Assembly: GCF_005239225.2 (NCBI RefSeq)
Contig: NC_133301.1
Span: 14,136,318 to 14,200,317 of the forward strand
Length of the DNA: 64,000 nucleotides
Direction: 5' to 3'
DNA from: Populus alba
Lineage: Eukaryota > Streptophyta > Magnoliopsida > Malpighiales > Salicaceae
Shown here: one piece after another, positions 49,671-61,314 of the stretch
How positions within the stretch are numbered: the first letter of the stretch is position 1
How the letters are laid out: every line of letters starts with the position of its first letter
The notes under the pieces: generated by a model
What the model was told of the DNA's origin: nothing
Database searches by the model: none
Seen by the model: the letters and a program-made list of their open reading frames with translations, nothing else
Program-made: the position numbers and the translations under genes

Positions 49671-49930
49671 AACAAAGAAAAGAAAACTATGTGAAGCTGT
49701 CAACTAGGCCTACTGGCTCCTGTTAGGAAGTTGTTGGTTAGTTTTTTTTTTCTCCAAGTAGCACAATGAAAAAAAAATTCCCAAGCTAACAAGGTTAAAA
49801 AAAAAACTCACTAACACTAGTTGTACAGGGTTTGCATAAATGACTAAATAGCATGTCATGCATGTGCGACCTCCATAATTTGAAACATTTAGTTCCGCCT
49901 ATATTAAGACCGAAGACTGTAAGAAGTAAG

Positions 49931-51806
49931 ATGACTGCAAGAATGCAAAAAATGGAAGGTGGGAAAGGAGCTGCAGATCATCCTGAGACAAGGGACACCT
50001 ACAAAATTGCTTATATAATCCATTTTCTGCTCGGTGCTGGTAATTTGCTTCCATGGAACGCTTTTATCACAGCTATTGATTACTTTGGCTATCTCTATCC
50101 AACCAAGCACATTGAGAAGGTCTTTTCTGTAGCTTACATGAGCTCTTCTGTTCTGGTTCTACTAATAGTCGTGAGTTGGGGTGGCTGGAGCAAGCAGCTA
50201 AGTTACAGATTAAGAATGAACATGGGATTTTGCATTTTTGTACTCTCTCTAATGGTGGCTCCACTAATAGACTGGTCTTCGAGTGGCAGCGGGCCAGAAG
50301 GGAGATCAAATGGAGCCTATGGTGTGACAGTTGCATCAGTCGTGGTTTGTGGTATAGCTGATGGATTGGTAGGAGGAAGTTTGATAGGAGCAGCTGGAAA
50401 GCTTCCAAAACAGTACATGCAGGCTGTTTTTGCAGGAACTGCCTCTTCAGGTATTATATAATACCACAACTCCCAACTTTTCTTGTCATTTCTTCCATGA
50501 TTCAACAGAAAAGGAAGTATTAAAGAGTAGGTGAGTAGGAGACATGGTCAATGGTAGGTTCTTATTATGATAAAGCATATTGTCTCTTCCAAATTATGAG
50601 TTAAAAGCAAACAACATAGTGGTCACCGAATCATTTTCACCTGTTGGAGAGAATTTGATGAAGATAAATAGCATCCTAAGGAGACTGTCTTTTCCTTTCA
50701 GGGCCAAAGTTATAGATTTACTTCCACGAATTTAGATCAAGGCACAAATCTTCACTGTTTTTTGCTTAGACAGGTTATTCAGAATAAGCAATCATTTCCA
50801 GCAATAGCATGTTTTCACTTTTTCCATCATTGCCAGCAAGTACTTTCTTGGCACAACATAACTTCTGGAAAGATTGCAGGGGACTAGAGCCTCAACGAAT
50901 CCATCAGAAACCAACCCTATTAAGTATTACCACTATCAGTTATGCTTCCGAGAAGTTGGTTTTAAACTGTATAATTCTTAGCATATTTTTAGGAGAAAGA
51001 TGTAAAATAAATGTTTGTTGTCTTGCTTGAACTTTGTGGTGAAGCAGATATTGTTAGACAGCTTAAGGAATCATACTCAGTTCCCCTGACTACATCAATT
51101 GCTTGTAACAGGTGTTCTCATTTCCATCTTGAGGATCATTACAAAGGCATCACTCCCTCAGAACCCTCAACGTCTCCGAACAAGTGCTCACTTCTACTTT
51201 ATAGTTAGCGCCATCATTCTGCTGTGTTGCGCTCTCTCTTCCAATTTGTTATACAAACTACCAGTTATGGAACAGCTTTACAAACTTGCTCCTGATGATT
51301 CACTGTTTCCAAAACCAAAATTTCGGGCAGTAGCAAGAAAAATTCGATGGCCAGCTTTTGGTGTTCTCATGATTTATATCGTGACGTTGTCGATATTTCC
51401 TGGTTTCATAGCAGAAGATCTCTCGTCCAAGTTACTAAAAGATTGGTATCCCGTTTTGCTGATAACAATATACAATGTTGCAGACTTCACAGGGAAATCT
51501 TTAACCGCAATATATGTTCTGAAGAGCATTAAGAAGGCAACATGGGGTTGCATTCTAAGGCTTGTGTTCTATCCTCTCTTTGCTGCTTGTCTCAATGGAC
51601 CCAAGTGGCTGAAAACTGAAGTACCCGTGGCAATTCTAACTTTCATGCTCGGAGTGACTAATGGCTATCTGACAAGTGTTCTCATGATCCTTGCTCCCAT
51701 GGCAGTATCAGTTTCAGAAGCAGAGTTATCTGCAATTGCAATGGTTGTGTTCCTAGGAATAGGGTTGGTTGGTGGATCAGTTATTGGCTGGTTTTGGATC
51801 ATTTGA
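49931..51806 (+). CDS. ENT8: Equilibrative nucleoside transporter, ENT8 type
   Basis: Two exons, 49931-50450 and 51112-51806, join in phase 1 through a GT-AG intron to give 404 aa. In-frame ATGs at 49853, 49931, 49943 and 49952 make the exact start uncertain. The one at 49952 (MEGGKGAADHPETRDTYKIA) best matches the short N-terminus of Arabidopsis ENT8 (about 389 aa). The ENT signature FLLGAGNLLPWNAF follows directly, then alternating hydrophobic segments consistent with about 11 membrane spans. A hydrophilic loop lies in the middle (QLYKLAPDDSLFPKPKFRAV). Family motifs LSIFPGFIAED, WYPVLLITIYNVADFTGKSL and LMLGVTNGYLTS-like sequence are present. The protein ends VGGSVIGWFWII. ENTs move purine and pyrimidine nucleosides down or with a proton gradient. 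The substrate range of ENT8 is poorly known. The gene has a truncated twin at 61.96-63.43 kb. Confidence 0.93.
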
Positions 51807-52665
51807 GCCTCTTTTTTTTGGTCTCTCAGGCTAGTTGGGAACAGATTATATTCACAGGTAAAATTCAAGAACAAAACTAACCGGAGGTTAGCACCAGGAA
51901 TAATCGATGGCAAATGATATGAATTTACAGCTATCACTCTTTAGTTTCCCAATCAGCTGCAGATTTCTTGTTCTGAGTGAAAGTATCCTTATCCTTTGTG
52001 TATTGAAGAAGATTAGAGTACTCTCTTACCCTTTCTAAAGCACAGGTTTGACTCTCCAAATATTCCCATTTGCACTCAAAAGGATGATGTAACAGAGGCC
52101 AGATGACCTCAAACATACACTGAAAGATAATTAAAACAAGAAAATCTCGATATATCTCAGAACACGCGAATCAGAATCCCCCGCGGTAGCTGTTAGTGAA
52201 TTTGCTTAGAAAATGAAGCTATAACGTTCAATGACAGCTTGTCCGCCAGGCTTCCGCTAGTCTTTGTCGAGACTTTGACTATTCAATCTCTAGCTGGAGG
52301 CTGTTTGATACTATCAATCAGGGAGCTGGCATGGACCAAAAATAATAACATTATTTAAGTCTTACAGGGCTTAGCTTGAGTTGCAAGCATAGCTTTGCAG
52401 TCGTAGAATCCCAATACTTGATGTGAAGGGCAAGCCCTAACCTAACAACTCACATCTTGGCAAACTGGTAGATCAGGTCTTGGCAAACTGGTAGATCAGG
52501 TCCTGTTACTGTACTAGCAAATAGCATATAGAAAATTTTAACGCTCCTGGGACTATTATTGAATACAGGGTAAGATAGATAATGATAATTTAACGATTTA
52601 ATCTATCCACGCTTTATCATTTCCTTGATTCCTTCAGGTTAATTGAAGGTGAAGCATCAACCCTA
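50419..52665. repeat. Right half of segmental duplication, copy A
   Basis: From the last 32 bases of ENT8 exon 1 through its intron, exon 2, 3' region and about 850 bases beyond, this matches 61960-64000. Copy B carries extra segments (for example about 60 bp after 62410) and lacks about 280 bp that copy A has around 52085-52370. Confidence 0.9.
52455..52502 (+). repeat. 24-bp tandem duplication
   Basis: tcttggcaaactggtagatc plus aggt occurs twice in a row. The second duplicated segment (about 63790) has only one copy, so the doubling happened after the segmental duplication. Confidence 0.85.
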
Positions 52666-53195
52666 AACGAAATTTAAGAGGCAGTACATAACATGCTAAA
52701 CGCATTGTTATTGTCTTAATTATGCTAATATCTACAGCATTGGACAACTCTTTTCTGTCCAACCACAATGCTTATCTATAGGGGGGATACTTGCATGACC
52801 AGAGGAAAGGATATTTCAAACTTCAAAGTTTAAGCAAAACTCCACTATGCAGTGGCAGCAATCCCTGCCAGAACAAGAGAACTTTATTGACAAATACATA
52901 ACAAGCCAAGCAGAAAGTAAGAGAGGCAATGCCATAAAAACTCGTCTTATCTTTTATTTTTCTTTCTACATCAAATGGCTAGACGAGCAAAGCATGGTAA
53001 TCAAACAACTCAACTGTGCAGCTTAAAAGGTTACTACAAAAATTGCAAAAAGAAAGGATGTATAAACAAAGGTCAGAAGTTATGTCTAAGCTATGATACA
53101 AGGTTTTTGGGAGAGGTGGTGGTCTCAAGATGAGGCGGCTAAAGGAGGGAGAGGAGGCTTGGATCCATGGAAAAAAGTTCGCGGTGACAATTTGG

Positions 53196-54736
53196 TCATG
53201 TTTTCTCTCTGTTCCTGCTCCCCCTCTCCTCCTCCTCCTCCTCCTCTTCAGCATCCCAAAGAAACCGAGCATAAGATGCCATCACATAACTGCAGCATCA
53301 AAACAAAGACATGTTTAAAACTTGGCATCCATCATAAGTACAGCGACAATGGTAAAGTACAATATTGTAATACTGATAATTGTCTATCCACGTACAATCC
53401 TTTTTCCCATCAAAAATTGAAACTAAGATCATGATATAATTCATGTCTCTAAAGTTCCAGCAGCAAATTTTATGGACTCTACAATCAACAAAGGTACTTA
53501 CCAATCATCGGGGGCAGCTTTAACAGCTCGATCGAAATAAGATTCAGCACGAGAAGCATCCTTATGATTCTGCCATATCAAATCAGCATACATTGAAAGA
53601 ACATCTGCATCATTAGGGTTGGCTAGAATTGCTCTCCCACAGTACTCTTCAGCTTTTACAAAATCCAAACGAACCTGTTCCAATTCCAAAACAATACATT
53701 AGAACAATCTTGCCCAACAAGATTGGCTCCTATTCACTTACTAAATCATTCCTAATTTACTCATACTCTTACCTTTTGTGTTTGAAAATCATTTTTTACG
53801 TCTAAAAAACTTTTTGTCTCACGATTCTGTAGCTTAGAGTTTCAAAAACTTTATACTTTGAGAGTATCCATTAAAGTAATTTCCTACAAAGAGCAAAACT
53901 TTTATACAAAAGGAGCTTTAAAAGCACAAATTTCAGATGGATATTCACTGTTGATATACAATTACATTAACTACACAAGACAGAAACATAGCTTCCCATT
54001 TCTTTAAACTTCAAAAAAAAAAAAAAAAACACATACACAAACACACACAAAACACATTATCTAACCATAACACAAACAAATTCAATAAAAAAATAAAACA
54101 AATAAAATCAAAAACCATGCAAACAAGAACCTTTGCAATACAGCAAACACGTACCTCTTTCAAGAACCTGGCATAATTTCTGAGAAAAAGAGGATTCCCA
54201 GGATTGGCTTCAATCATCTTCTGATAATAAACATCGGTAGTTTCAGTCCCCTCATTAGACTCCTGAGACCCTGATCCTCCATCATCACCAAAATCCGACC
54301 TACCACGACCACCACAAAACTTCCGTCCACCACCATCACTACCACCACCCGTCACTAAAACCTCCATCACCCCATTATCACCCTCCCCCTTCTCTCCAGC
54401 CTCACACCGTTCAAAAAACAACCCACCCTCCCAAAATGACATCTTTTTCTCCACTTCTTCATCAACTGGGATTCCATTCAAGATTCCGTTACTGGGTTTT
54501 CCCTTTGGCACTGAGAGGTCCCTTAAATCTGCCTCGGAAAAGGCTCTTGTCATTCTTTTAAAAGAATCATGATCTTGTGAAGAAATTGAAGAAAATGGAC
54601 TAGAAGATGATGCTGTCAGCGAAATGGGTCGGGTTTTTTTAATTTGGTGCACAGATTCGGGTTCTGGAGATGGTTCTTTCAAGTGTGGAGGGATCCATGA
54701 ATTCGGAATTGGCATTGATGAGCTTCTAAGAAGCAT
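53196..54736 (-). CDS. Small plant TPR protein (At5g20190 type)
   Basis: Three exons on the minus strand join in frame: 54736-54155, 53674-53502 and 53289-53196, giving 282 aa. All junctions are GT-AG. The N-terminal two thirds are low complexity: MLLRSSSMPIPNSWIPPHLK, Ser-rich segments, a conserved-looking TRAFSEADLRDL, then a Gly/Asp-rich stretch. The C-terminal third carries tetratricopeptide-type repeats (about 168-270): YYQKMIEANPGNPLFLRNYA, AEEYCGRAILANPNDADVLS, AESYFDRAVKAAPDD and YVMASYARFLWDAEEE. TPR repeats pair helices into a protein-binding surface. This plant family is of unknown function and is often stress-responsive. The protein ends in a Glu run encoded by a GAG microsatellite, then RGSRNREKT. 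The identity to the Arabidopsis gene next to At5g20200 is from memory and suggests conserved gene order with the nucleoporin at 39.9-44.6 kb. Confidence 0.9.
53225..53248 (-). repeat. Coding (GAG)n microsatellite, poly-Glu
   Basis: Seven GAG codons after GAA encode the acidic run near the end of the TPR protein. One-base slippage would move the reading frame and change the C-terminus after the Glu run. Confidence 0.85.
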
Positions 54737-55473
54737 TTTTTTGGCCTTGGATTTCTCTCAATCTCTGCAAATGTGGAGCCTTGGCATGTAGGAAGGAGGA
54801 GAAGGTGATGTTTTTATATAGGAGTAAGGATTGAATCTTGGCCGTTGATTTTGTTAACGTAGGGATTCGGAGAGTACTGTACAAGTTCTTTTTTTGGTAT
54901 TGGAGTTTCAGTGGCTTGTTTGGGTAAAGGATCTAAAGTTTTAATTTTAGAATTTTGTTTTTCTATTTTATTGTTTTCAAAACATCTTTTCTTGAATTTA
55001 TTCTTTTTACCTTTGTCATCAAAGCTTGGTCACGGGTTTCCGAATTTTAATTTTTAAAATAATATTATTTTTATTTTTAAAAATAAAACAACATTATTTT
55101 AGATTATTAAAAAATTATAGGTTTAGATAAAAATTTAAAAAAATCTTTGAAGTTAACTTGATAATATGTCACTACAATTTGTCTAATTTAGTCAAATTTA
55201 ATAAATATATTTTTATTTATAATTTGTATAATTTTGGAATAAGTTATTTAAATTTTTTTTCAATTTTATAACATGATTAATTGATGGATTGTTTGGTCGC
55301 AGTAGTTGATAATTGGCCACTAATAAATAATGTGGGCGATTAATTGTTTTATTAATTTGTTGAGTAATTAATTGGTTATTAGTTATGGAAGTTTCTTGAA
55401 AATTGGGAAGATGATTCAAGTCAAAAGTCATTAATCATCCAGGTTTATTTCTAAACTTTCTTTTTAAATGTCT

Positions 55474-55476
<3 letters not shown>

Positions 55477-55536
<60 letters not shown>
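55477..55536 (+). repeat. Compound (CT)n(TA)n microsatellite
   Basis: About 16 CT units (55477-55508) followed directly by about 14 TA units (55509-55536). Confidence 0.95.
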
Positions 55537-55539
<3 letters not shown>

Positions 55540-56329
55540 ATGCATAGTCTTCCTTTTTAATTAGAGAAACATTGTCTAGATTTAATATTAATCAATCAAA
55601 ATATTTTTTTTCTTGTTGATTTTAATTGTTTAATTTTTTTTTAGGAAGAAAGTCTTTATTTATTTATTTATTTTCTTTTGAAATTTAATTTATCATGCAG
55701 CTATGGTGTGGTTTTATAACATTTCTTTATGGATTCAATATAACTTTATAGCATATGATTATTTATCAAGGCATATGTTTCAATATTAGTACTATCTAGA
55801 GATAAATCAAGGAAAAAAACTTGAATTACTATTCATACTATAATCCAAACGAAATCATTATACAGTATCCATGTGCTTCTCTTCCATTCACATAAAAAGA
55901 AAAAAAAATATTCATGGTTTCATTTTTTCTTATGAATGTGTGCATTACTACATATACCTAATAATCTCTCACAATTCTAAATTATGAAATATAAAGAAAA
56001 AAATGTGTTTTATTTTATCACACTAGTACATTTTGATTGTATGCTTATTTATTTGGTGAATATTTTGGTTTTATATACTTATTGGAAAATTAAAATCAAA
56101 CTGGAAAGAGATGTAGTTTTGATTAATTTTTTTACTCACACTATGTTAGAGTTAATTCAGATTTTTTCTAATGAAAAAAAATATACAGGCAATGATAATA
56201 TAAGCCAACTCGGACTAACTTGGCAAACACATAGGATATTAAATCAGAATACTCTATAGAATGAAAATGTAAAAAAAAAAAAAAAAAACAACCACAAAGT
56301 TCCTGATCCAATAACCTAATCTCAAATGA

Positions 56330-56745
56330 TGAAATTGAAAAAAAATTAATTAAAAAAATATTGAAGAAAAAACTTAAGTCAACCTAGGTTCACCATATTA
56401 ACCCACCACTGGCGATATGAGATCTAAATTTAAAAAATATATTTTTTAAAATGATCTAGAAAAAGGATTAAAGTAAAATAAATAAAAAAACTTTGGAAAA
56501 AAAATCTAAGTCACTTTGAGTTAATTTGACTAACTTGCGATCCGAGATAATCTGACAAACTTACAGTCTGAGATAACCCCATAAAAATAAAAGACATAAA
56601 AAATCAAAAAGTTCAAGATTTGATAGTCTAATTTCAAATGATGAAATTTAAAAAGCTTAAAATAAAACATTGAAAAAAAAATCTAAAAATAGTCAAGTTA
56701 ATTGACTAACTCACGATCTAGAATAACCCTTATAAAACAAGAAAA
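56330..56745 (-). repeat. Array of the approximately 150-bp repeat, reverse orientation
   Basis: The plus strand shows the reversed blocks: gtcaacctaggttcaccat, actcacgatctagaataacc, tgatagtctaatttcaaatg and atgatgaaattt. Two to three units match the array at 13570-14160 read backwards. Confidence 0.5.
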
Positions 56746-58194
56746 TGATAAAAAAAAAAGAGCATTTAAAATAGCAAGGACCAAAATCAGATAAAAAATG
56801 AAATAAAATATTGAGGGACAAAATAAAAATATTAAGAAAAGGATAAAAAAAAAAAGCAATTAAAAAAATGAAGACAAAAAATGAATAAAAAAATAAATGC
56901 AATAAAATATCAAGAGACAAAATTGAAACAAAAAAAAGAACAAATCAAGAAAAGTATTAAAAAAACAACAATCAAATGAATGGGTATCATATTTGATATA
57001 AAAAACAAATAAAATTAAATGAAAACTAAAACCAAAATCCAAAATAAAGAAAAACCAATAAGAAAAGAAAAGAAAAGAAAGGACTACAATTAAAATTAAA
57101 AATAAATGGAAGAACAACTCTGAATTTTAGTTGACCGAGCACTTATTTAAAGAAGAGAAAAGAGTGGAGAGGAGAGAAAAATCTCATTGTTACCAAACTA
57201 TCATGTATTGCACTACACATGCAGCCTCATTAGCTGCATCATCATTGGACACTTCGAAAAGATATGATGGTCGAACCTTATTAGTCATCAGAAGATGCTG
57301 CATAAAGTGTGCGAGCGACTTCCACTCAGTGGTTTTTTTTAAAAAAATTATTTTTATTTGTTAAAAAATTGATTTGCTCTTAATTCAAATAGATTATAAT
57401 AGAAAAAACATGATAAAATATCAAAATACTCCTTAATCTCTTATTTATTTATTTATTTACTTGAAGAGAAATGAATTAATTTTTTTTATTTTAAAAATGA
57501 AAAGATGCAAAAGCCCCTCTTATTTTTTTTATTTTCTTAAGGGTATTTATGTTATTTAATCGTGAAAAAAGTTAATAAACTATTACACCCCATTAATTTC
57601 ATAAAACTAAGTAAATCATCTGGAAAAAACTATTTTACCCACAAAAAGCTATTTATTTTGTGTAATTAAAAACACCCTACCTTGGATTGATAGGGTTTAG
57701 TTCTTTTTTTAATTTAGCGAAATCAAGTCCCATTATTTATTTATTTATTTCTTTTTCACTTACCCAACGAACCCTAACGAGCTCCCCGTATATACGATGG
57801 ACGGAGGCAAGTACGCGGTCAACATTTCATTACAGTAGGACCCGCTTAAACATGATCATGTGAGAAGGGGCCCACTAAAAACATTTGATTTATCACATAA
57901 CTCCCTTGGACGGTCTAGATTCAATATCATGACGTGAGTCCACACTGCTAGGACTGGCATCTGGTGGCGACTCATGAAAGGGAAAGGGGAGGATTTTTCC
58001 GCGGTGTTTTAGGCAACAATAAAAGCCCGTAGATATTTCAAGTTTCTACGAATTTGCCACTAATGTGTTTGAGTGGCTGCCCTTAACTTTTGTGGGACCC
58101 AAGATCGCAAACTGGCACCTTGGGTGGAGCCCATGGCTGGTGAGTCTTGGTGCTAGGAGGTCATGACCATCCTATCATGTCTGTCTTATGATTA

Positions 58195-58575
58195 TTATGT
58201 TTTAGCGGTATTTAGAAGAGAGTATTTTTTTAAAATATTTTTTTAAAAAATATATATTAAAAAAATATTTTTTAATTTAAAAGTAATTTTTAATATCAAC
58301 ACATTAAAATATCTAAAAATATAAATAAAGTTAATTTCAAGCAAAAAAATATAATATTTTTAAAACACAAAAATAAAAAAAAAATTAGATTCTCTTGGAT
58401 TATTAAAAAGATGTTTGAGAATATAATTGCGGTTATTTTTTCAAGTATTTCATTCAAAAATATATTAAATAATATATATTTTTATTTTTAAAAATTATTT
58501 TTGTCAATAATATATTAAAATATTAATTTAAAATAAAATAAAATTTTAAAACAAAGAGGGCGGCGTGCTGTTTTT
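58195..58575 (+). mobile_element. Two adjacent AT-rich MITE-like copies
   Basis: The first copy (about 58195-58400) shows tttttaatatcaacacatta and aatttcaagcaaaaaaatat. The second (about 58410-58575) starts gatgtttgagaatataattg and repeats the family interior. They lie head to tail. Confidence 0.45.
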
Positions 58576-60600
58576 TTTTCTTTGTCACGAAGAGGTGCAA
58601 GTTGATGATTGTAGGGGTAAAATCGTCAATATACATGATTAATTATGAAGAAAGATTTTTTTGCTGTGATTTTTTTCTTACTTTTACTTTGTTTTCTATT
58701 TTTGGCTTTATGCAATAAGTGTATGTGCTGATGCGAAATAATTGCCTTGTACTTGGGGAGAATTTTAACAAATAAGAAATTGACACATGAGAGGTATTAT
58801 TCGCACGTGGAGGTCCATTGCCTATGAACCATGCAACTATAAAGAGCTTAATTTTAACGTTAGTTTTATATATGGAGGTTTGAACGAGAGATTTTTAGAT
58901 ATGAGAAAAATAATATTAATATTTAAACTAACATTTGTTTATTATTTTATGAAAAAAAAATTAAAGATAGATACAGTGAAGACATGTGAGATGTTTCTTC
59001 ATATCCTTTTTGTTTTTAAAATAGAGAAATTAATTTTAAGATTTATAAATTAATTTTATGTATTCATCCATGTCATTTCAATCAAACAAGTTTTTATTTA
59101 TTTATTTTTGTATTCATTTTTTCTATCTTTATCTTTAAATAATAACAAATACTAATCAAGTTATTAGAAAAAAAAATCATCTTATTCCATACAATGTACT
59201 TCAATCCCATAACATTTATGAAAATATATTTTTTTAATGATTTTTATCAAATATTGATCTAAAGTGTTTCAATTTATAATACTAATTATCGAAAAAGAAT
59301 AAGATTGAAGATAAAACAATAATGTGATATATAGATGATGATATATAAAAAAATAAAAAGCAAAAGGTTAAAAAATCATTTACAAAAAAAATAACCTTCA
59401 TTATTGAGTATAAGTATGCAATTCACACTCAAACAGATGTATTTATAAGAAATTTTTTTATTCCAATCTCACTAGTTTAACCCAAAACGACAGGATAGGA
59501 TGTAAATCTGCTTGATACCTAAGCTAATACCTGAAATGGTAGAGATGACGAGGGTGATGTAGTGGTTATAATGATGATGATGATACAAAATAAAAAATAA
59601 AAAATAAATAAAAAGAGGTAGAGTTTTATAAAAAGGCACATCATTATTTTCAAAGGAGAAATTCTTAATTAAAAAATATTTTCTTTTGCAAAAACCGTCG
59701 ATCAAACAGCAAAAACAGAAAAAAAAAATATGCATTTTTTTTAATTAAAAAGATAGTGTTAATTAATATTCATAGGGTAACTATTTGGATATTTGATGGA
59801 GGACGTAGCATCCTGTAAGGCTGCTTCTTCTCCTCTATTCCTTAAAGAGCATTACCATCTTAAAATGGAGGAGCCCATGAAGCTACATCCAGCAGTCTCT
59901 GTGGAAAAACATGAACACAAATTTAGACCAAGTAAAACGGGATGGCACAATCGATTAGCACAGCATGCAACGATATCCAAGAATCTAACATTTCTATCCA
60001 TGTAAAGCTAGTGATGGCACCATGGATCGTGCAAGATTTATAATATGTTGTGCTTAATTTGTCGTAAAGGACCATTACCAGAAAGAGAGATAGATGTGGA
60101 ATTTCCAAGCAAATTTGTGTGAAGGAGATTCATAATTGCTTGGCAGCCAAGTAAAAGCCTCGAAGCATCTTCATTCTGATAATATATACAAACGATCAAA
60201 ACTTGATCAAGCTAGGATAAAATGGCTTGGTAACCCTCTCAGCCTGCCAATTAGAAATATATATGAGGAGCACATTACGTAGGACCCATGACTCGAGCTT
60301 CTCAACCTCTCATGATGTCCTTCTTGCGTAAAATATTAGTATTAACAGCCTTTTACTATATAATCAATGAAATTTAGATCTTTGAGAAAACCCCATTTGA
60401 AACCAAGCTTTGAATTTGAGCTCCCATGGCTACATTCACGTCGTTTTTGTTGGGTTTTTGTTTTGGATTGATGGCGGGCTGGGTTTGGAGCAAGAGGCTC
60501 CGTATCCCATTCTTTGTTCTATGTGGAGTGAGCTCCAACTCTCGAAGTTAGGCCACACTTCGGTGCCATTTGGAACGCATTATTTATCATCCCAGGAGAT

Positions 60601-60891
60601 TATTAGAGAATAATATAAATTATTTTTTGAAAATTTATCTAATAGTTTAAGCTATTGGCTTGAGATAGTTTTTTGACATGGTATCAGAGTCTTGATGACC
60701 AAATGATCACGAGTTCGAATCTCACAATCCTCATTTATTTGATAAAAATTAAGCATAAAATAATATGAATCTGTGTAAGTTTCAAACCCAAAAGGCTTTC
60801 ATTTAAAAGGATGTGTTAGAGAATAATATAAATTATTTCTTAAGATCTTATTTAATAGCTCAAGCTATTGAGTTGAGATGATTCTTTGACA
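60601..60891 (+). mobile_element. Complete TRIM retrotransposon with target duplication
   Basis: Two 78-bp terminal direct repeats, 60601-60678 and 60814-60891, flank a 135-bp interior. The right repeat starts tgttagagaataat and ends ctttgaca; the left one starts tattagagaataat. Immediately inside the left repeat is tggtatcagagtc, the primer-binding site complementary to the initiator methionine tRNA end. A purine stretch (aaaagga) lies just before the right repeat. The flanking 5-mers gagat (60596-60600) and gagat (60892-60896) are an exact target duplication. It has no coding capacity, so it needed enzymes from another element, probably Copia-type. Confidence 0.9.
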
Positions 60892-61314
60892 GAGATAATC
60901 TTATGCTTAGCTTAATAAATATAGGTGGAGAAAACATTTATGTACATGAAATGAAAATTGTAGAGGGTGTGTGATTGTTATGAACTAGTGTAAAGCTCTT
61001 GGATCCAAGAGCTTCGATGGCCTGAATTGCCTTGCTGGATTTAATTACCATCTTGGATGTGAATGGCCTCGGTTTCTTTTTGACCTACTTACCTGGTGCC
61101 CATCACTACTGATGGAGAGATTAGAGCTATCATTAGTTGCTGTGCTTGCATGTTCAATGGTGGGGATATTTGGACAAAAAACAATTATTAACAAGAAAAA
61201 TATTGTTTATTCTGCATAGAAAAATGTGAACGCGAATGGTGGTGTGACACTCTCCCATCTTCTAATTAAACAAATATATAAAGGTGTGTGCTCAGGATCA
61301 CATGCATGACCATG

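Larger units (their letters stand above)
54830..61314. other. Gene-poor region between TPR gene and second duplicated copy
   Basis: This contains microsatellites, reverse-oriented units of the approximately 150-bp repeat, two MITE-like copies and a TRIM element (all listed separately). Open frames at 59793-60005 (MMEDVASCKAASSPLFLKEH...) and 60410-60613 have no recognisable domain. The patch 57780-58190 is less AT-rich, but no gene is seen. Confidence 0.45.

Noticed and set aside
50073..50408. Open minus-strand frames opposite ENT8 exon 1
   Set aside because: Shadow frames of a membrane-protein coding exon.
57131..57364. 77-codon plus-strand frame
   Set aside because: It has no domain and ends in low-complexity sequence; the surroundings are repeat-rich.
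59793..60005. 70-codon frame MMEDVASCKAASSPLF...
   Set aside because: Composition is acceptable, but there is no family, no neighbouring exon and no promoter evidence. Too weak to call a gene.
60679..60720. tRNA gene
   Set aside because: The tRNA-like words tggtatcagag and gagttcgaatctc belong to the TRIM primer-binding site and interior; no cloverleaf can be formed.
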